Source: JACKAQ01 sp965227145
GTDB taxonomy: Bacteria; Calditrichota; Calditrichia; RBG-13-44-9; J075
Reading direction: 5' to 3'
Assembly: GCA_965227145.1 (NCBI GenBank)
Contig: OZ245730.1
Span: forward strand, 5,146,001-5,210,000
DNA: 64,000 bases
A program made the translations under genes and the position numbers. Positions 18,391 through 26,312 of this stretch are shown here, in pieces (position 1 is the first letter of the stretch; each line of letters opens with the position of its first letter). The notes beneath the pieces were generated by a model. That model ran no database searches. It was not told the DNA's origin and saw nothing but the letters and a program-made list of their open reading frames with translations.

Positions 18391-18861
18391 TCAGTGTTTG
18401 AAGTCACCCTTCACCGATTTGATCCAGCGAATACATTTGTGCGGAAAATCCACCGGTTCGCAAAACATCATCGGGCAGCCGCCGGAAATGACGCTGATGT
18501 TGTGCGATTCGCAAAACGCAACGGCTGTTTCGGACACGCTGCCATCGCCGAAGGAACGGTGCATCCACACTCGCGGGATGCCCAGCACCGCGCATTCCTG
18601 AACAATCGCATCCGCCGCTGCCGGCGTCGTGACAATCACCACGCCATCGAGCGGTTCGGGCACGTCCTGCAAATGGCGATAACACGGCTCGCCCGCCACA
18701 ACATCCGCGTTGGGATTGATCGCCACAACGTTGTATCCCTGATCCTTCAGTTTGTTGAAAATAGCGTTTGCCGCCTCGCCCTTTTCCGGGTTCCGCGAAA
18801 CGCCGGCAACGGCGATGTGCCGCTGCGCTAAAAAATCCTGAACTTTTTGTTGGTAGGTCAT
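18391..18861 (-). CDS. CoA-binding domain protein (YccU-like)
   Basis: 156 residues, the size of stand-alone CoA_binding proteins. Rossmann-type fold with VAGVSRNPEKGEAANAIF near the N-terminus, VVAINPNADVVAGEPCYRHL, then VVIVTTPAAADAIVQECAVLGIPRVWMH and a C-terminal GGCPMMFCEP, all typical of the YccU family. Function is not established; family members bind CoA or nucleotides. The ATG at 18861 has AAAGGAG upstream. A longer frame from 18891 is less likely. Confidence 0.85.
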   Translation of the reverse strand: MTYQQKVQDFLAQRHIAVAGVSRNPEKGEAANAIFNKLKDQGYNVVAINPNADVVAGEPCYRHLQDVPEPLDGVVIVTTPAAADAIVQECAVLGIPRVWMHRSFGDGSVSETAVAFCESHNISVISGGCPMMFCEPVDFPHKCIRWIKSVKGDFKH

Positions 18862-18935
18862 TGTGCACACTCCTTTTACCGAAGGTGACACAGCGGTTCA
18901 ATTTTATATTTTATAATGGGTTATGCGAAAAATCC

Positions 18936-18955
18936 GGAGCGGTCTCGACCGTTCC
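18936..18955. repeat. Intergenic palindromic repeat (GGAACGGTC family, second copy)
   Basis: GGAGCGGTCTCGACCGTTCC, nearly self-complementary, followed by CTACG as in the copy at 2488-2507. Located between the CoA-binding protein gene and the gene at 19000. Confidence 0.6.
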
Positions 18956-18999
18956 CTACGCTTTATTTTTCCGATGTTTTTTGACAACCGGAATTAAAA

Positions 19000-19575
19000 T
19001 CAATCGCCGTCCGTGAGGGAATTGTGCAGCTTTTTGTCGCTCAAAATACCGTCCAGCATGGTGCGCATCAGGTAATACGGCCCCATATCGATAAACTCCT
19101 GATCCTGCATTTCCACGGTTTCGATGCCAGAGTGAAAGGTGTGGTTTTCTTTGATCAAAAATTCCACCCGCCCGTCCTGCCACAAATACATTTTGTTATC
19201 AGGATTCACCGCGATCAAATATTTTCGCCCGTGAATTTTTCCGCGCATCGCGTACGGATCGACAAAATAAAAGCCGTTTGATGATTGCAGCCATCCGGTT
19301 TCGTTGAAAAAAAACAGGGGAATTTCCTGAAATAGCCCGCCAATCGGGGTGTTGCCGTTGCCATTGCCGTTCATCGGGGCGATTTCCAATCGGTCAGCCA
19401 GAATAGCGGTCATGCAATCCTGATCCAGCTTTTTTTCGCCGCCGGAAACGGGTGCAAAATAGCCATCCTTCAAATACACATAATTGATGACGGCAAACTG
19501 GTTTTCCAACACCGGAATCTGAATTAACGCAGATTCCGGAATGTCGGGTAATTCGGACATTTTCATTCGATTCAC
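19000..19575 (-). CDS. Hypothetical protein
   Basis: 191 residues, soluble, acidic. I do not recognise a family. It has LIQIPVLENQFAVINYVYLKDGYFAPV-like alternating hydrophobic strands in the N-terminal third and PYYLMRTMLDGILSDKKLHNSL at the C-terminus; no signal peptide, no membrane helix and no catalytic motif. The start is uncertain: Met1 at 19575 and Met6 at 19560 are both possible, and neither has a strong ribosome site. It stands between two same-strand genes with gaps of over 60 bases on each side. Confidence 0.6.
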   Translation of the reverse strand: MNRMKMSELPDIPESALIQIPVLENQFAVINYVYLKDGYFAPVSGGEKKLDQDCMTAILADRLEIAPMNGNGNGNTPIGGLFQEIPLFFFNETGWLQSSNGFYFVDPYAMRGKIHGRKYLIAVNPDNKMYLWQDGRVEFLIKENHTFHSGIETVEMQDQEFIDMGPYYLMRTMLDGILSDKKLHNSLTDGD

Positions 19576-19644
19576 TCATTTTTTTCAACACAACTGCTGT
19601 GTGAAATTAAGCAACATTCACCGGGATTTCAAACGACAGATTTA

Positions 19645-20436
19645 TCAAGATCTGTCGCCGCTGATCAGATCGCCGAGACCGCCGAGTACCGAGCCTTCAC
19701 CTTTGCGATTGCCGCCGGTTTTGGGCGCAGATGCAATAATCCGGTCTGCCAGTCGGGAAAACGGCAGGCTTTGCAGATAAACGGTTCCGTGTCCGCGAAG
19801 CGTTGCCAAAAACAAACCTTCGCCGCCGAAAAACATCGATTTCAGTCCGCCGGCACGTTCGATATCGTAATCGATCCCGCTGGTAAACCCGACGATACAG
19901 CCGGTATCCACCCGCAACGTTTCGCCCTGCAGCACCCGTTTTTGCACGGTTCCGCCGGCGTGAACGAACGCCATTCCGTCGCCACGAAGCCGTTGTAAAA
20001 TAAAGCCTTCGCCGCCAAAAAATCCGGTGCCCAGCCGCCGCGTAAACGCAATGCTGATTTCCGTGCCGAGCGCCGCGCACAAAAATGCGTCTTTCTGGCA
20101 GAAAAATTCGCCGTCAATTTCGGCCATGTTCAGCGCCACAATTTTGCCGGGATACGGCGCTGCAAACGCCACCCGCTGTTTTCCGCGCCCGTTATTGGTA
20201 AAATGCGTCATAAAAATAGATTCGCCGGTGAGCACCCGTTTGCCGACATTCAGCAATTTACCCATCAGGCTGTCATCGCTGGAGCCGTCACCCATTCGTG
20301 CTTCGAACGCGATGCCCTCTTCCATCCAGTTCATTGCGCCGGCTTCGGCGATCACCGTTTCGCTCGGGTCGAGCTCAATTTCGACCACCTGCATGTCGTC
20401 GCCAAAAATTTCGTAATCCACTTCGTGACTTTTCAT
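19645..20436 (-). CDS. TIGR00266/AIM24 family protein
   Basis: 263 residues. The repeated beta-rich pattern (VEIELDPSETVIAEAGAMNWM, LTGESIFMTHFTN, GEGFILQRLRGDGMAFVHAGG, LKSMFFGGEGLFLATLRGHG) is that of the AIM24/TIGR00266 family, double-stranded beta-helix proteins widespread in bacteria whose biochemical role is not settled. The length is normal for the family. AGGAGA (written on the minus strand) precedes the start. It appears to be a single-gene unit. Confidence 0.9.
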   Translation of the reverse strand: MKSHEVDYEIFGDDMQVVEIELDPSETVIAEAGAMNWMEEGIAFEARMGDGSSDDSLMGKLLNVGKRVLTGESIFMTHFTNNGRGKQRVAFAAPYPGKIVALNMAEIDGEFFCQKDAFLCAALGTEISIAFTRRLGTGFFGGEGFILQRLRGDGMAFVHAGGTVQKRVLQGETLRVDTGCIVGFTSGIDYDIERAGGLKSMFFGGEGLFLATLRGHGTVYLQSLPFSRLADRIIASAPKTGGNRKGEGSVLGGLGDLISGDRS

Positions 20437-20608
20437 AATCTCTCCTTTTGAAAATTTGATGTCAACAATTAGCGCCGTTTCAGCACGGAAATCTCATTTT
20501 ATAACGTCAAAATTTGGGCTTTGTTGTGCGATTTCGAAAATTACGCGTTCGCAATATGGATGGTTTTTAAAGCGTTTCGTGAAGTGCCTTTACGTTTTCC
20601 GTTTTCCG

Positions 20609-21697
20609 TTATCCTTGCAACACCGGTTTCAGCACCTGTTCGTTTGTGCGAATCCAATCAAAAATATCCGACAACGTTTGGCGCGGATTGCGATTCGGTT
20701 GCCAGCCGCAAGCCGCAAAAATTTTGGCATTATCCGAAATATAGCTTTTGATATCCGCCGGGCGATCCTGCAAATCAGCTGCAATGTCGATGCGATTTCC
20801 GGTAATTTCCCGGCAGATTGTGGTGGTTTCCAGCAACGAAAGCGCGTTCGCCAATCCGCCGCCAACGTTGTGAATTTTCCCGTTGAACCGATCGATTTGC
20901 GCCAACTGGATTTCCAGCACATCGAACAGATCGTCCACATGCAGCACATCGCGAACCTGTTTTCCCGCACCACCGAAACCGATATATTTCAACGATTTAC
21001 CAAAATAATGCGCAGCCATCCAAAGCGTAAAAACACCCTGATCCACTTTGCCCATTTGCCATGCACCGGCAATCACGCCGCAGCGATTGATAATCACCCG
21101 AACGTCATACATTTCCGCATATTCCTGCGCGATGAGTTCCGCAGCCAATTTGGTTGCGCCGTAAAGCGAGCGCGGCGCGTCCAGCGGAAAATTTTCGGCA
21201 ATGCCGTTTGCGGAAGCGCCGGGAAACAGCTGCTCCGCCGCAAGTGAAAAGCGCGTTTCTTCTTCAATAAAATTGAGATCGTTGAGATAGCGCACCGGAT
21301 ACACCCGGCTGGTAGATAGAAAAACCACATCCGCGCGGTGCAGCCGCGCCGCCTCAAAACAGTTGATAGCGCCGGCGAGATTGCTGTTGAGCAAATACGT
21401 CGGCGAGCCGCCAAATCCGGCGAGCACCGATGGCTCCGCCGAACATTCGACGATCAGCGCGATTTCGCGACCGGCGAAGGCAAGATCTTCGGAATTGCGA
21501 ATATCGCCGTGAACAAATTCGATATTTTCTGCCGCCAGCCGCCGGATGTTCAGCTCCGAACCGCGCCGTTTCAGGTTGTCCAGCGCCAGCACGTTGCGCT
21601 CCGGATGCGCCCGTTTAAATTCAATCGCCAGATTCGATCCTACAAAACCGGCGCCGCCGGTTACCAGAATCGCACCCGGTTTATCCCAACCACTCAT
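20609..21697 (-). CDS. NAD-dependent sugar epimerase/dehydratase (CDP-paratose 2-epimerase-like)
   Basis: 362 residues, an extended short-chain dehydrogenase. The NAD-binding GGAGFVG motif is at residues 14-20, FLSTSRVYP at 127-134 carries the catalytic Ser/Thr region, and the catalytic pair is Y179-x3-K183 in SLYGATK. The stretch KVDQGVFTLWMAAHYFGKSL, then GKQVRDVLHVDDL, resembles CDP-paratose 2-epimerases (TyvE/RfbE) more than GalE. The start at 21697 overlaps the stop of the glycosyltransferase-like gene by 4 bases (ATGA), so the two are coupled. It probably prepares a nucleotide sugar for an envelope glycan; the exact substrate is not shown by the sequence. Confidence 0.83.
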   Translation of the reverse strand: MSGWDKPGAILVTGGAGFVGSNLAIEFKRAHPERNVLALDNLKRRGSELNIRRLAAENIEFVHGDIRNSEDLAFAGREIALIVECSAEPSVLAGFGGSPTYLLNSNLAGAINCFEAARLHRADVVFLSTSRVYPVRYLNDLNFIEEETRFSLAAEQLFPGASANGIAENFPLDAPRSLYGATKLAAELIAQEYAEMYDVRVIINRCGVIAGAWQMGKVDQGVFTLWMAAHYFGKSLKYIGFGGAGKQVRDVLHVDDLFDVLEIQLAQIDRFNGKIHNVGGGLANALSLLETTTICREITGNRIDIAADLQDRPADIKSYISDNAKIFAACGWQPNRNPRQTLSDIFDWIRTNEQVLKPVLQG

Positions 21698-23043
21698 GAA
21701 TTTTCCCAATTTTTCAGCTTTTCGGAGAGCTTGTGAAAGAGCACTGTCGTGCTCAAATAAAATATCACCACCGGCCACATTTTGAAACTACCGCGCCGGA
21801 AGGTGTAGTTGATATTCGCAAATAAATTTAATTGCAAATGATACAGCAATATCAAAAATCCCAAAAACATGCCGAACACCCACAGCAGCAAAAACAGGTT
21901 TTTTCGGTCGCGGTAAACTGCCAAATTGACCACCGCAACGCCGATGAAAAGATACGGAACATATCCCCAAAAATTGATTTTGAACGCAATCGTCACCATT
22001 CCGTTAAACAATTTTGAGAGGCGCTCGCCATCCCAGAAAAAAAACTTGAAATAGGATTCCGGCGAATAATCCAGCACCACCGGCAGGTAATAGAGATTCC
22101 AGATCGCGAAAAATATCAGGCTGACGCCCATAAACAATATCGATTTCTGGATCGCATCACGCATATCTTTTTTATACGCGAACAGGAAAAACAGTGCACC
22201 CGTAAGTGCAGCAAATACAATAGTCTCCGAACGCGACCAGCAGCCGAAACCCATCAAAATTGCCGAGAGCCAAAACAGCCCGTTGTCAGCTTCTTTGATG
22301 TATCGATACAAATAAATAACCGAGAGGCTCACAAAAACGGCGTTGGGAAAATCGGTTTGCACCTGAAATGTGTAGCCATAAATTTCGGGAATGGACAGCA
22401 ACACAATCGTCAAAATTCCGGCGAGCAGCGGATGAACTTCCCGGCGAAAATTGAGATACAGCGTAGCGATAAATCCCAATGTAAAAAATCCCAGCCAGAC
22501 CTGCCCGAACACATGCCCGGCGCTGCGATACAGTAGTTGGCAAAGCATTGTGAACGGTGCGTAATACGGTTGGGTGGTTAGCTGACCGGCCAAATCCGTG
22601 AACATCTGGGAATCAATTCGCCCGTCGAGCAGCGCAAATTTGGCAACCAGATCGATGCCCACAAGTGCGTCGTATGGCGTGACGGGCAGGTAATATGCCC
22701 GCCAGAAAGTGATCAGCCACATGCCGGTAATTGCCAGCAAAACCACTATTTCGCTGAGTTTCAAATCCGGTTTATTGTAATTGAACAGCGGTTTTTTCTC
22801 GCCGGAACGTGTCCAAAACATGGGTAAAAACAGCAGCACGGCAGCCAAAACGGTTCCGCCAAAAGCGAACGACAGCGGCACGCCAAACACATCCAGCAGA
22901 AAAGTGAGCAACGTTGCAGTGCCCAATCCCAACGGATAAGCCAGCGCCAGTTGCTCCCAAAATGTCAGCGCATTTTTCAGGCGTTGCAAAATGCCAAAAC
23001 CCAACAGCGCATGTATCAGTGCGTAAATAATCCACATAAGCAT
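21694..23043 (-). CDS. Multi-span membrane protein, GT39/ArnT-like glycosyltransferase
   Basis: 449 residues with about 11-12 membrane helices. After helix 3 a periplasmic loop contains TPYDALVGIDLVAKFALLDGRIDSQMF, where acidic residues sit as in the first loop of GT-C fold glycosyltransferases, then AGHVFGQVWLGF and GCWSRSETIVFAALTG follow. It fits the GT39/ArnT-like polyprenol-sugar-dependent class but lacks the large soluble C-terminal domain. The ATG at 23043 begins 8 bases after the upstream stop. Middle gene of a three-gene operon with a small membrane protein and a sugar epimerase. Confidence 0.7.
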   Translation of the reverse strand: MLMWIIYALIHALLGFGILQRLKNALTFWEQLALAYPLGLGTATLLTFLLDVFGVPLSFAFGGTVLAAVLLFLPMFWTRSGEKKPLFNYNKPDLKLSEIVVLLAITGMWLITFWRAYYLPVTPYDALVGIDLVAKFALLDGRIDSQMFTDLAGQLTTQPYYAPFTMLCQLLYRSAGHVFGQVWLGFFTLGFIATLYLNFRREVHPLLAGILTIVLLSIPEIYGYTFQVQTDFPNAVFVSLSVIYLYRYIKEADNGLFWLSAILMGFGCWSRSETIVFAALTGALFFLFAYKKDMRDAIQKSILFMGVSLIFFAIWNLYYLPVVLDYSPESYFKFFFWDGERLSKLFNGMVTIAFKINFWGYVPYLFIGVAVVNLAVYRDRKNLFLLLWVFGMFLGFLILLYHLQLNLFANINYTFRRGSFKMWPVVIFYLSTTVLFHKLSEKLKNWENS

Positions 23044-23050
23044 TTGTTTT

Positions 23051-23749
23051 TTATGAATTGTCGTCGATTTCAATTTCGGTTTCATCCAGATCCGGCGCTT
23101 CGCCGCTACCGGTAACATATTCCTCTTTCACCAATTCCAGAATTTCCGGTGCGCTTAATTGCACAATCAGCAAATTGACCATCTCGCCGCGTTCGTTTTT
23201 GACGGGCTGAAACATCGGGCGGGCAAATTTCACCAGCAATTCTTTTTGGGGAATGCTTGCCACGCGATCGTTATTGGCGATGATTGCATAATCATATTCC
23301 GACCAATCGCGATTGTCCGCCGCATCAAAATTGGTGTAAACACGCGGTCCGAAATAGTAATAATTCAATCCCGAATGATACCACTGGAAAACCTTTTCGG
23401 AGAATATATTTTTGACATATTGGCGGGGCGGTAACAGCAATTTGGCGGAATCCGGAATTATTTCGGAAAGCATTCGCGGTAGTTCAAAATTCATTTGATG
23501 ACGCGCAACCAGGCGTTCCCGAACGTCCGTCAGCGCCATTTGCGCGGGAAGATCGCTGTAATATTTAATGATGCGTTTTTTGAACCAAATGTTGTTAACC
23601 GGCAAATAAAAATAGATCAGCAGAATGCCAAATCCCAAAACGATCAGCCCGAATTGTTTGCCGATATTCGATGATTTGCGGATTTCAACCGTTGTTTCCG
23701 CTGGTTTCGCGACCTTTTTCGCTGATTGTTTTCGTGCTTTTTTAGCCAT
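23051..23749 (-). CDS. Single-span membrane protein of unknown function
   Basis: 232 residues. Very basic N-terminus (MAKKARKQSAKKVAK), one membrane helix (about 33-52), then an outer soluble domain with YYYFGPRVYTNFDAADNRDWSEYDYAIIANNDRV-like content and an acidic tail DLDETEIEIDDNS. The 'DYAIIANND' style strand resembles the soluble end domain of GT39-type transferases, and the next gene is a GT39-like protein lacking such a domain, so it may be its split-off partner. The frame extends upstream to 24538 but opposes the FAD oxidoreductase gene; the ATG at 23749 is the sensible start. Confidence 0.65.
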   Translation of the reverse strand: MAKKARKQSAKKVAKPAETTVEIRKSSNIGKQFGLIVLGFGILLIYFYLPVNNIWFKKRIIKYYSDLPAQMALTDVRERLVARHQMNFELPRMLSEIIPDSAKLLLPPRQYVKNIFSEKVFQWYHSGLNYYYFGPRVYTNFDAADNRDWSEYDYAIIANNDRVASIPQKELLVKFARPMFQPVKNERGEMVNLLIVQLSAPEILELVKEEYVTGSGEAPDLDETEIEIDDNS

Positions 23750-23947
23750 AATTTTTCGGTGATATTTTTTTGACGGCAAATAATTTATACCGGGCATCCC
23801 CGTTTCACAACCCTTTATTTGCAGGATCACCGCGAAAACGGGTTCGATACCCGTTGATTTTTTTCCTGCGCAGACAATTGCAACTGTTGTTTTGTTATCT
23901 TCAGAGATTTGAATATATTCCAAAAAATTAACACGAGGGACGACATT

Positions 23948-25285
23948 ATGACCATTCATCCGGGGCATTTTGTAGCGATTGTGGGTGGCGCGTGCGCCGG
24001 CTCGGAGGCAGCTTTTCAGCTGGCCCAGCGGGGAATTTACGTTGCCGTTTTTGAACAACAAGCCTTGCCGCACGGCAAAATTGAGGACGGTCTGCCCAAA
24101 TGGCATGTAAAATTGCGTGATAAAGAAGAAGGTAAAATCAACGAAAAAATTTCGCACCCGAACATTTTTTACGTGCCGTTGACCCGATTGGGACGCGATA
24201 TCGCATTTCAGGAATTTGTTGAAAAATGGGGGTTTAGCGCTGTTTTGATGGCCTGCGGCGCATGGCGCGACCGTCCGCTCCCGGTTGACGGCATCGATGC
24301 GTATCATGACAAAGGATTTTATTACCAGAATTATTTTGTCGATTGGTTCAACCATTATCACGAGCCGGGATACAACCGTCACCAATGCGATATTGCCGAT
24401 GGCGCAATTGTGGTCGGCGGCGGGCTGGCGTCCATCGACGTTGTGAAAATCCTGATGCTGGAAACAACGGCGCGCGCGCTCAAAAAACGCGGTCACGATG
24501 TGGACGTGCTTTCGCTGGAGCACAAAGGTATTCCGCACAAACTGGATGAACTCGGTGTAAAATGGGAAGATTTAGGCATCAAAGGCTGCACGCTGTATTA
24601 TCGCCGGCGCGATGTGGATATGCCGCTGGCGCCGCTGCCGGATGATCCCGAAAAGCATGAAAAAGCACGATCGGTGCGACAGCGAATCCTGAGCAACGCG
24701 CAGGAAAAATATCTGTTCAAATATGAGGATCGCTCAAAACCGGTGGATAAAATTATCGAAAATGACCGCGTCGCCGGGCTGGTGTTCCGCAAAACCGAAG
24801 TGGTGGACGGGCGCGTAAAAGACGTTTCCGGCAGCGATTTTACCGTGCGCAGCCCGCTGGTTATTTCCTCCATCGGCAGCATTCCGGAATGCATTTCCGG
24901 CATTCCCGCATCCGGCGAGCTGTTCGCAATCAAAGATCGCGATACCGGGCAAATGAGCGGCTACGACCATGTGTTTGCGCTCGGCAACGCCGTTACCGGA
25001 CGCGGCAACATCCGCGAATCTGCGCTGCACGCGCAGCAGGTAGCCGTGCATGTGATGGATGAATTTTTGTTTTGGAAAGACAGCGATCACGAAAAAGCGC
25101 AGCAGGAAGGCTGGGATGTGATTCACACATTGCCGGCAAAGCGGGTGCTCAGCGCGGCGCAAATCGAAACGCTGATCGAACGCGTTCGCAAACAGCAGCA
25201 GCGTGTGGGATACGACAATGATTTTGCCAAATGGGCGGAAAAACACAAACCCGTGCGGCTGGAAAACCTACTCGAAAGCGAATAA
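23948..25285 (+). CDS. FAD-dependent pyridine nucleotide oxidoreductase (ferredoxin-NADP reductase/GltD-like)
   Basis: 445 residues. The N-terminal FAD site VAIVGGACAGSEAAFQLAQRG is at residues ~10-30, followed by PHGKIEDGLPKWH as in adrenodoxin reductase/GltD-type enzymes; a second nucleotide-binding motif IVVGGGLASIDVVK is near 160-173. The C-terminal HVFALGNAVTGRGNIRES segment is the flavin-contacting GD-like motif of this family. The ATG at 23948 has GAGGG upstream. It would transfer electrons between NAD(P)H and an iron-sulfur partner, but no such partner gene is adjacent. It converges with the HAD gene with an 18-base overlap. Confidence 0.82.
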   Translation: MTIHPGHFVAIVGGACAGSEAAFQLAQRGIYVAVFEQQALPHGKIEDGLPKWHVKLRDKEEGKINEKISHPNIFYVPLTRLGRDIAFQEFVEKWGFSAVLMACGAWRDRPLPVDGIDAYHDKGFYYQNYFVDWFNHYHEPGYNRHQCDIADGAIVVGGGLASIDVVKILMLETTARALKKRGHDVDVLSLEHKGIPHKLDELGVKWEDLGIKGCTLYYRRRDVDMPLAPLPDDPEKHEKARSVRQRILSNAQEKYLFKYEDRSKPVDKIIENDRVAGLVFRKTEVVDGRVKDVSGSDFTVRSPLVISSIGSIPECISGIPASGELFAIKDRDTGQMSGYDHVFALGNAVTGRGNIRESALHAQQVAVHVMDEFLFWKDSDHEKAQQEGWDVIHTLPAKRVLSAAQIETLIERVRKQQQRVGYDNDFAKWAEKHKPVRLENLLESE

Positions 25286-25918
25286 TTTTCGCAAATCACG
25301 CAGCGAATGAATCATTTTTGCACCGGCGGCTGTCAATCGTTCCGGCGATTGGTGACCGCCGGGAATCAGCACGCAATCCACACCGATAGCTTCCGCCACA
25401 TGCCAATCATGCAGCGAATCGCCAACCAACAGCGTGGTTTTCGGCGATAAATTTAGCGCCGCCATCATCGCGTGGGCGTTTTCCAGCTTGCCATCCGCGT
25501 GGTGATTGTCGATCCCGCTGACATCCCGGAAAAATGCCATAATTTCAAAATGCCCCAAAATGCGCAGCAGATGATCGTGTTTGGCGGCAGAAAGCACGGA
25601 TTGCTGCACGCCGTTTTCCTGTAATCCGGCGAGCGTTTCGCGGCTACCGTCGCGCAATTGGCACTCAAATTTTCGCCGCAAATATTCACCGATAAACGTA
25701 TCGCTGAGCTTTTCAAACGGATCGATTGCATCATCGAAACCCAGCTTGGCGTAATAATCCCGCACCGGGAAATCAAAAATTTCGGCATATTTTTGCAGGC
25801 TCATTTCCGGCAGATTGCGTTCCCGGAGCATCCCGTTCATGATGTCCACACACAGCCAGGCATCGTCGAACAGCGTTCCGTTCCAATCCCAAATCACGTG
25901 GCGATAGTTTTTCTGCAC
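25268..25918 (-). CDS. HAD-family hydrolase (phosphoglycolate phosphatase-like)
   Basis: 216 residues. HAD motif I VIWDWNGTLFDD (nucleophile D10, acid D12 by position), motif II around VLSAAKHD, a lysine in DGKLENAH and motif IV LLVGDSLHDWHVA. The cap is the small helical C1 type (KYAEIFDFPVRDYY), as in Gph/pyrophosphatase-like members. The substrate cannot be read from sequence. The 3' end overlaps the convergent FAD oxidoreductase by 18 bases. Confidence 0.88.
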   Translation of the reverse strand: MQKNYRHVIWDWNGTLFDDAWLCVDIMNGMLRERNLPEMSLQKYAEIFDFPVRDYYAKLGFDDAIDPFEKLSDTFIGEYLRRKFECQLRDGSRETLAGLQENGVQQSVLSAAKHDHLLRILGHFEIMAFFRDVSGIDNHHADGKLENAHAMMAALNLSPKTTLLVGDSLHDWHVAEAIGVDCVLIPGGHQSPERLTAAGAKMIHSLRDLRKLFAFE

Positions 25919-25990
25919 GGTTTTTCCTTTCCGGTTCTACCTGATTATTTGTGGCCAAATAGAAAAAATGGACTGGTAAAAAGTTAAGTA

Positions 25991-26062
25991 AGTTGAGTGT
26001 GTTAAGTGAGTTAAGTCGTATGTTAAATTTGGCATATTCGACTCACTCAAACATACTCAACT
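25991..26062. repeat. Imperfect long inverted repeat
   Basis: The left arm AGTTGAGTGTGTTAAGTGAG is mirrored by the right arm ending CACTCAAACATACTCAACT with about 75-80 percent complementarity over ~30 bases. The GTTAAGTGAGTTAAG style also appears near the nosD stop codon (34533-34550). Confidence 0.5.
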
Positions 26063-26196
26063 CATCCACCACTTCATCAGCCAGAATCATCTTGTTTTCA
26101 CAAACAAATGAAAGCAAGTGCTACTTTCCTTTTCCAGTTGGCGAATATAGCGCGGTTTCGGGAACGGATGCAAACGTTCACTTTTTCACATTTATA

Positions 26197-26225
26197 TTGA
26201 TTTGTTATTTCCCGTCCGATAAATT
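26197..26225 (+). promoter_or_regulatory. Sigma-70-like promoter of the 403-residue membrane protein gene
   Basis: TTGATT (26197-26202) and TAAATT (26220-26225) with a 17-base spacer. The Rrf2-type dyad begins at the last base of the -10 hexamer, as at the Rrf2 gene promoter. Confidence 0.55.
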
Positions 26226-26244
26226 AAAGACAAAGGAGTCTTAA
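26225..26244 (+). promoter_or_regulatory. Rrf2-regulator operator, site 1
   Basis: TAAAGAC-AAAGGA-GTCTTAA, two 7-base arms with one mismatch around a 6-base spacer. It has the same layout and nearly the same sequence as the sites at 28942-28961 and 29449-29468. Rrf2 proteins bind such dyads as dimers. The regulator gene is 2.7 kb downstream. Confidence 0.65.
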
Positions 26245-26312
26245 ATGTGAGTTTGATTGGCAATAGCAACATTTTCCACGGAAAAACACATCAAAACAGG
26301 TAAACAATTGCG

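Larger units (their letters stand above)
25919..26312. other. Long intergenic region with inverted repeat and Rrf2-type control site
   Basis: 394 bases separating the HAD gene from the N2O island. It contains a long imperfect inverted repeat (25991-26062), then a sigma-70-like promoter and a 20-bp dyad matching two others in front of the Rrf2 and nos genes. No coding capacity is convincing. Confidence 0.6.

Noticed and set aside
23830..23860. tRNA-like GGTTCGATACCC
   Set aside because: No acceptor stem or anticodon arm around it.
23750..24538. N-terminal extension of the single-span membrane protein
   Set aside because: It would run opposite the FAD oxidoreductase and lacks similarity; the ATG at 23749 starts the basic N-terminus.
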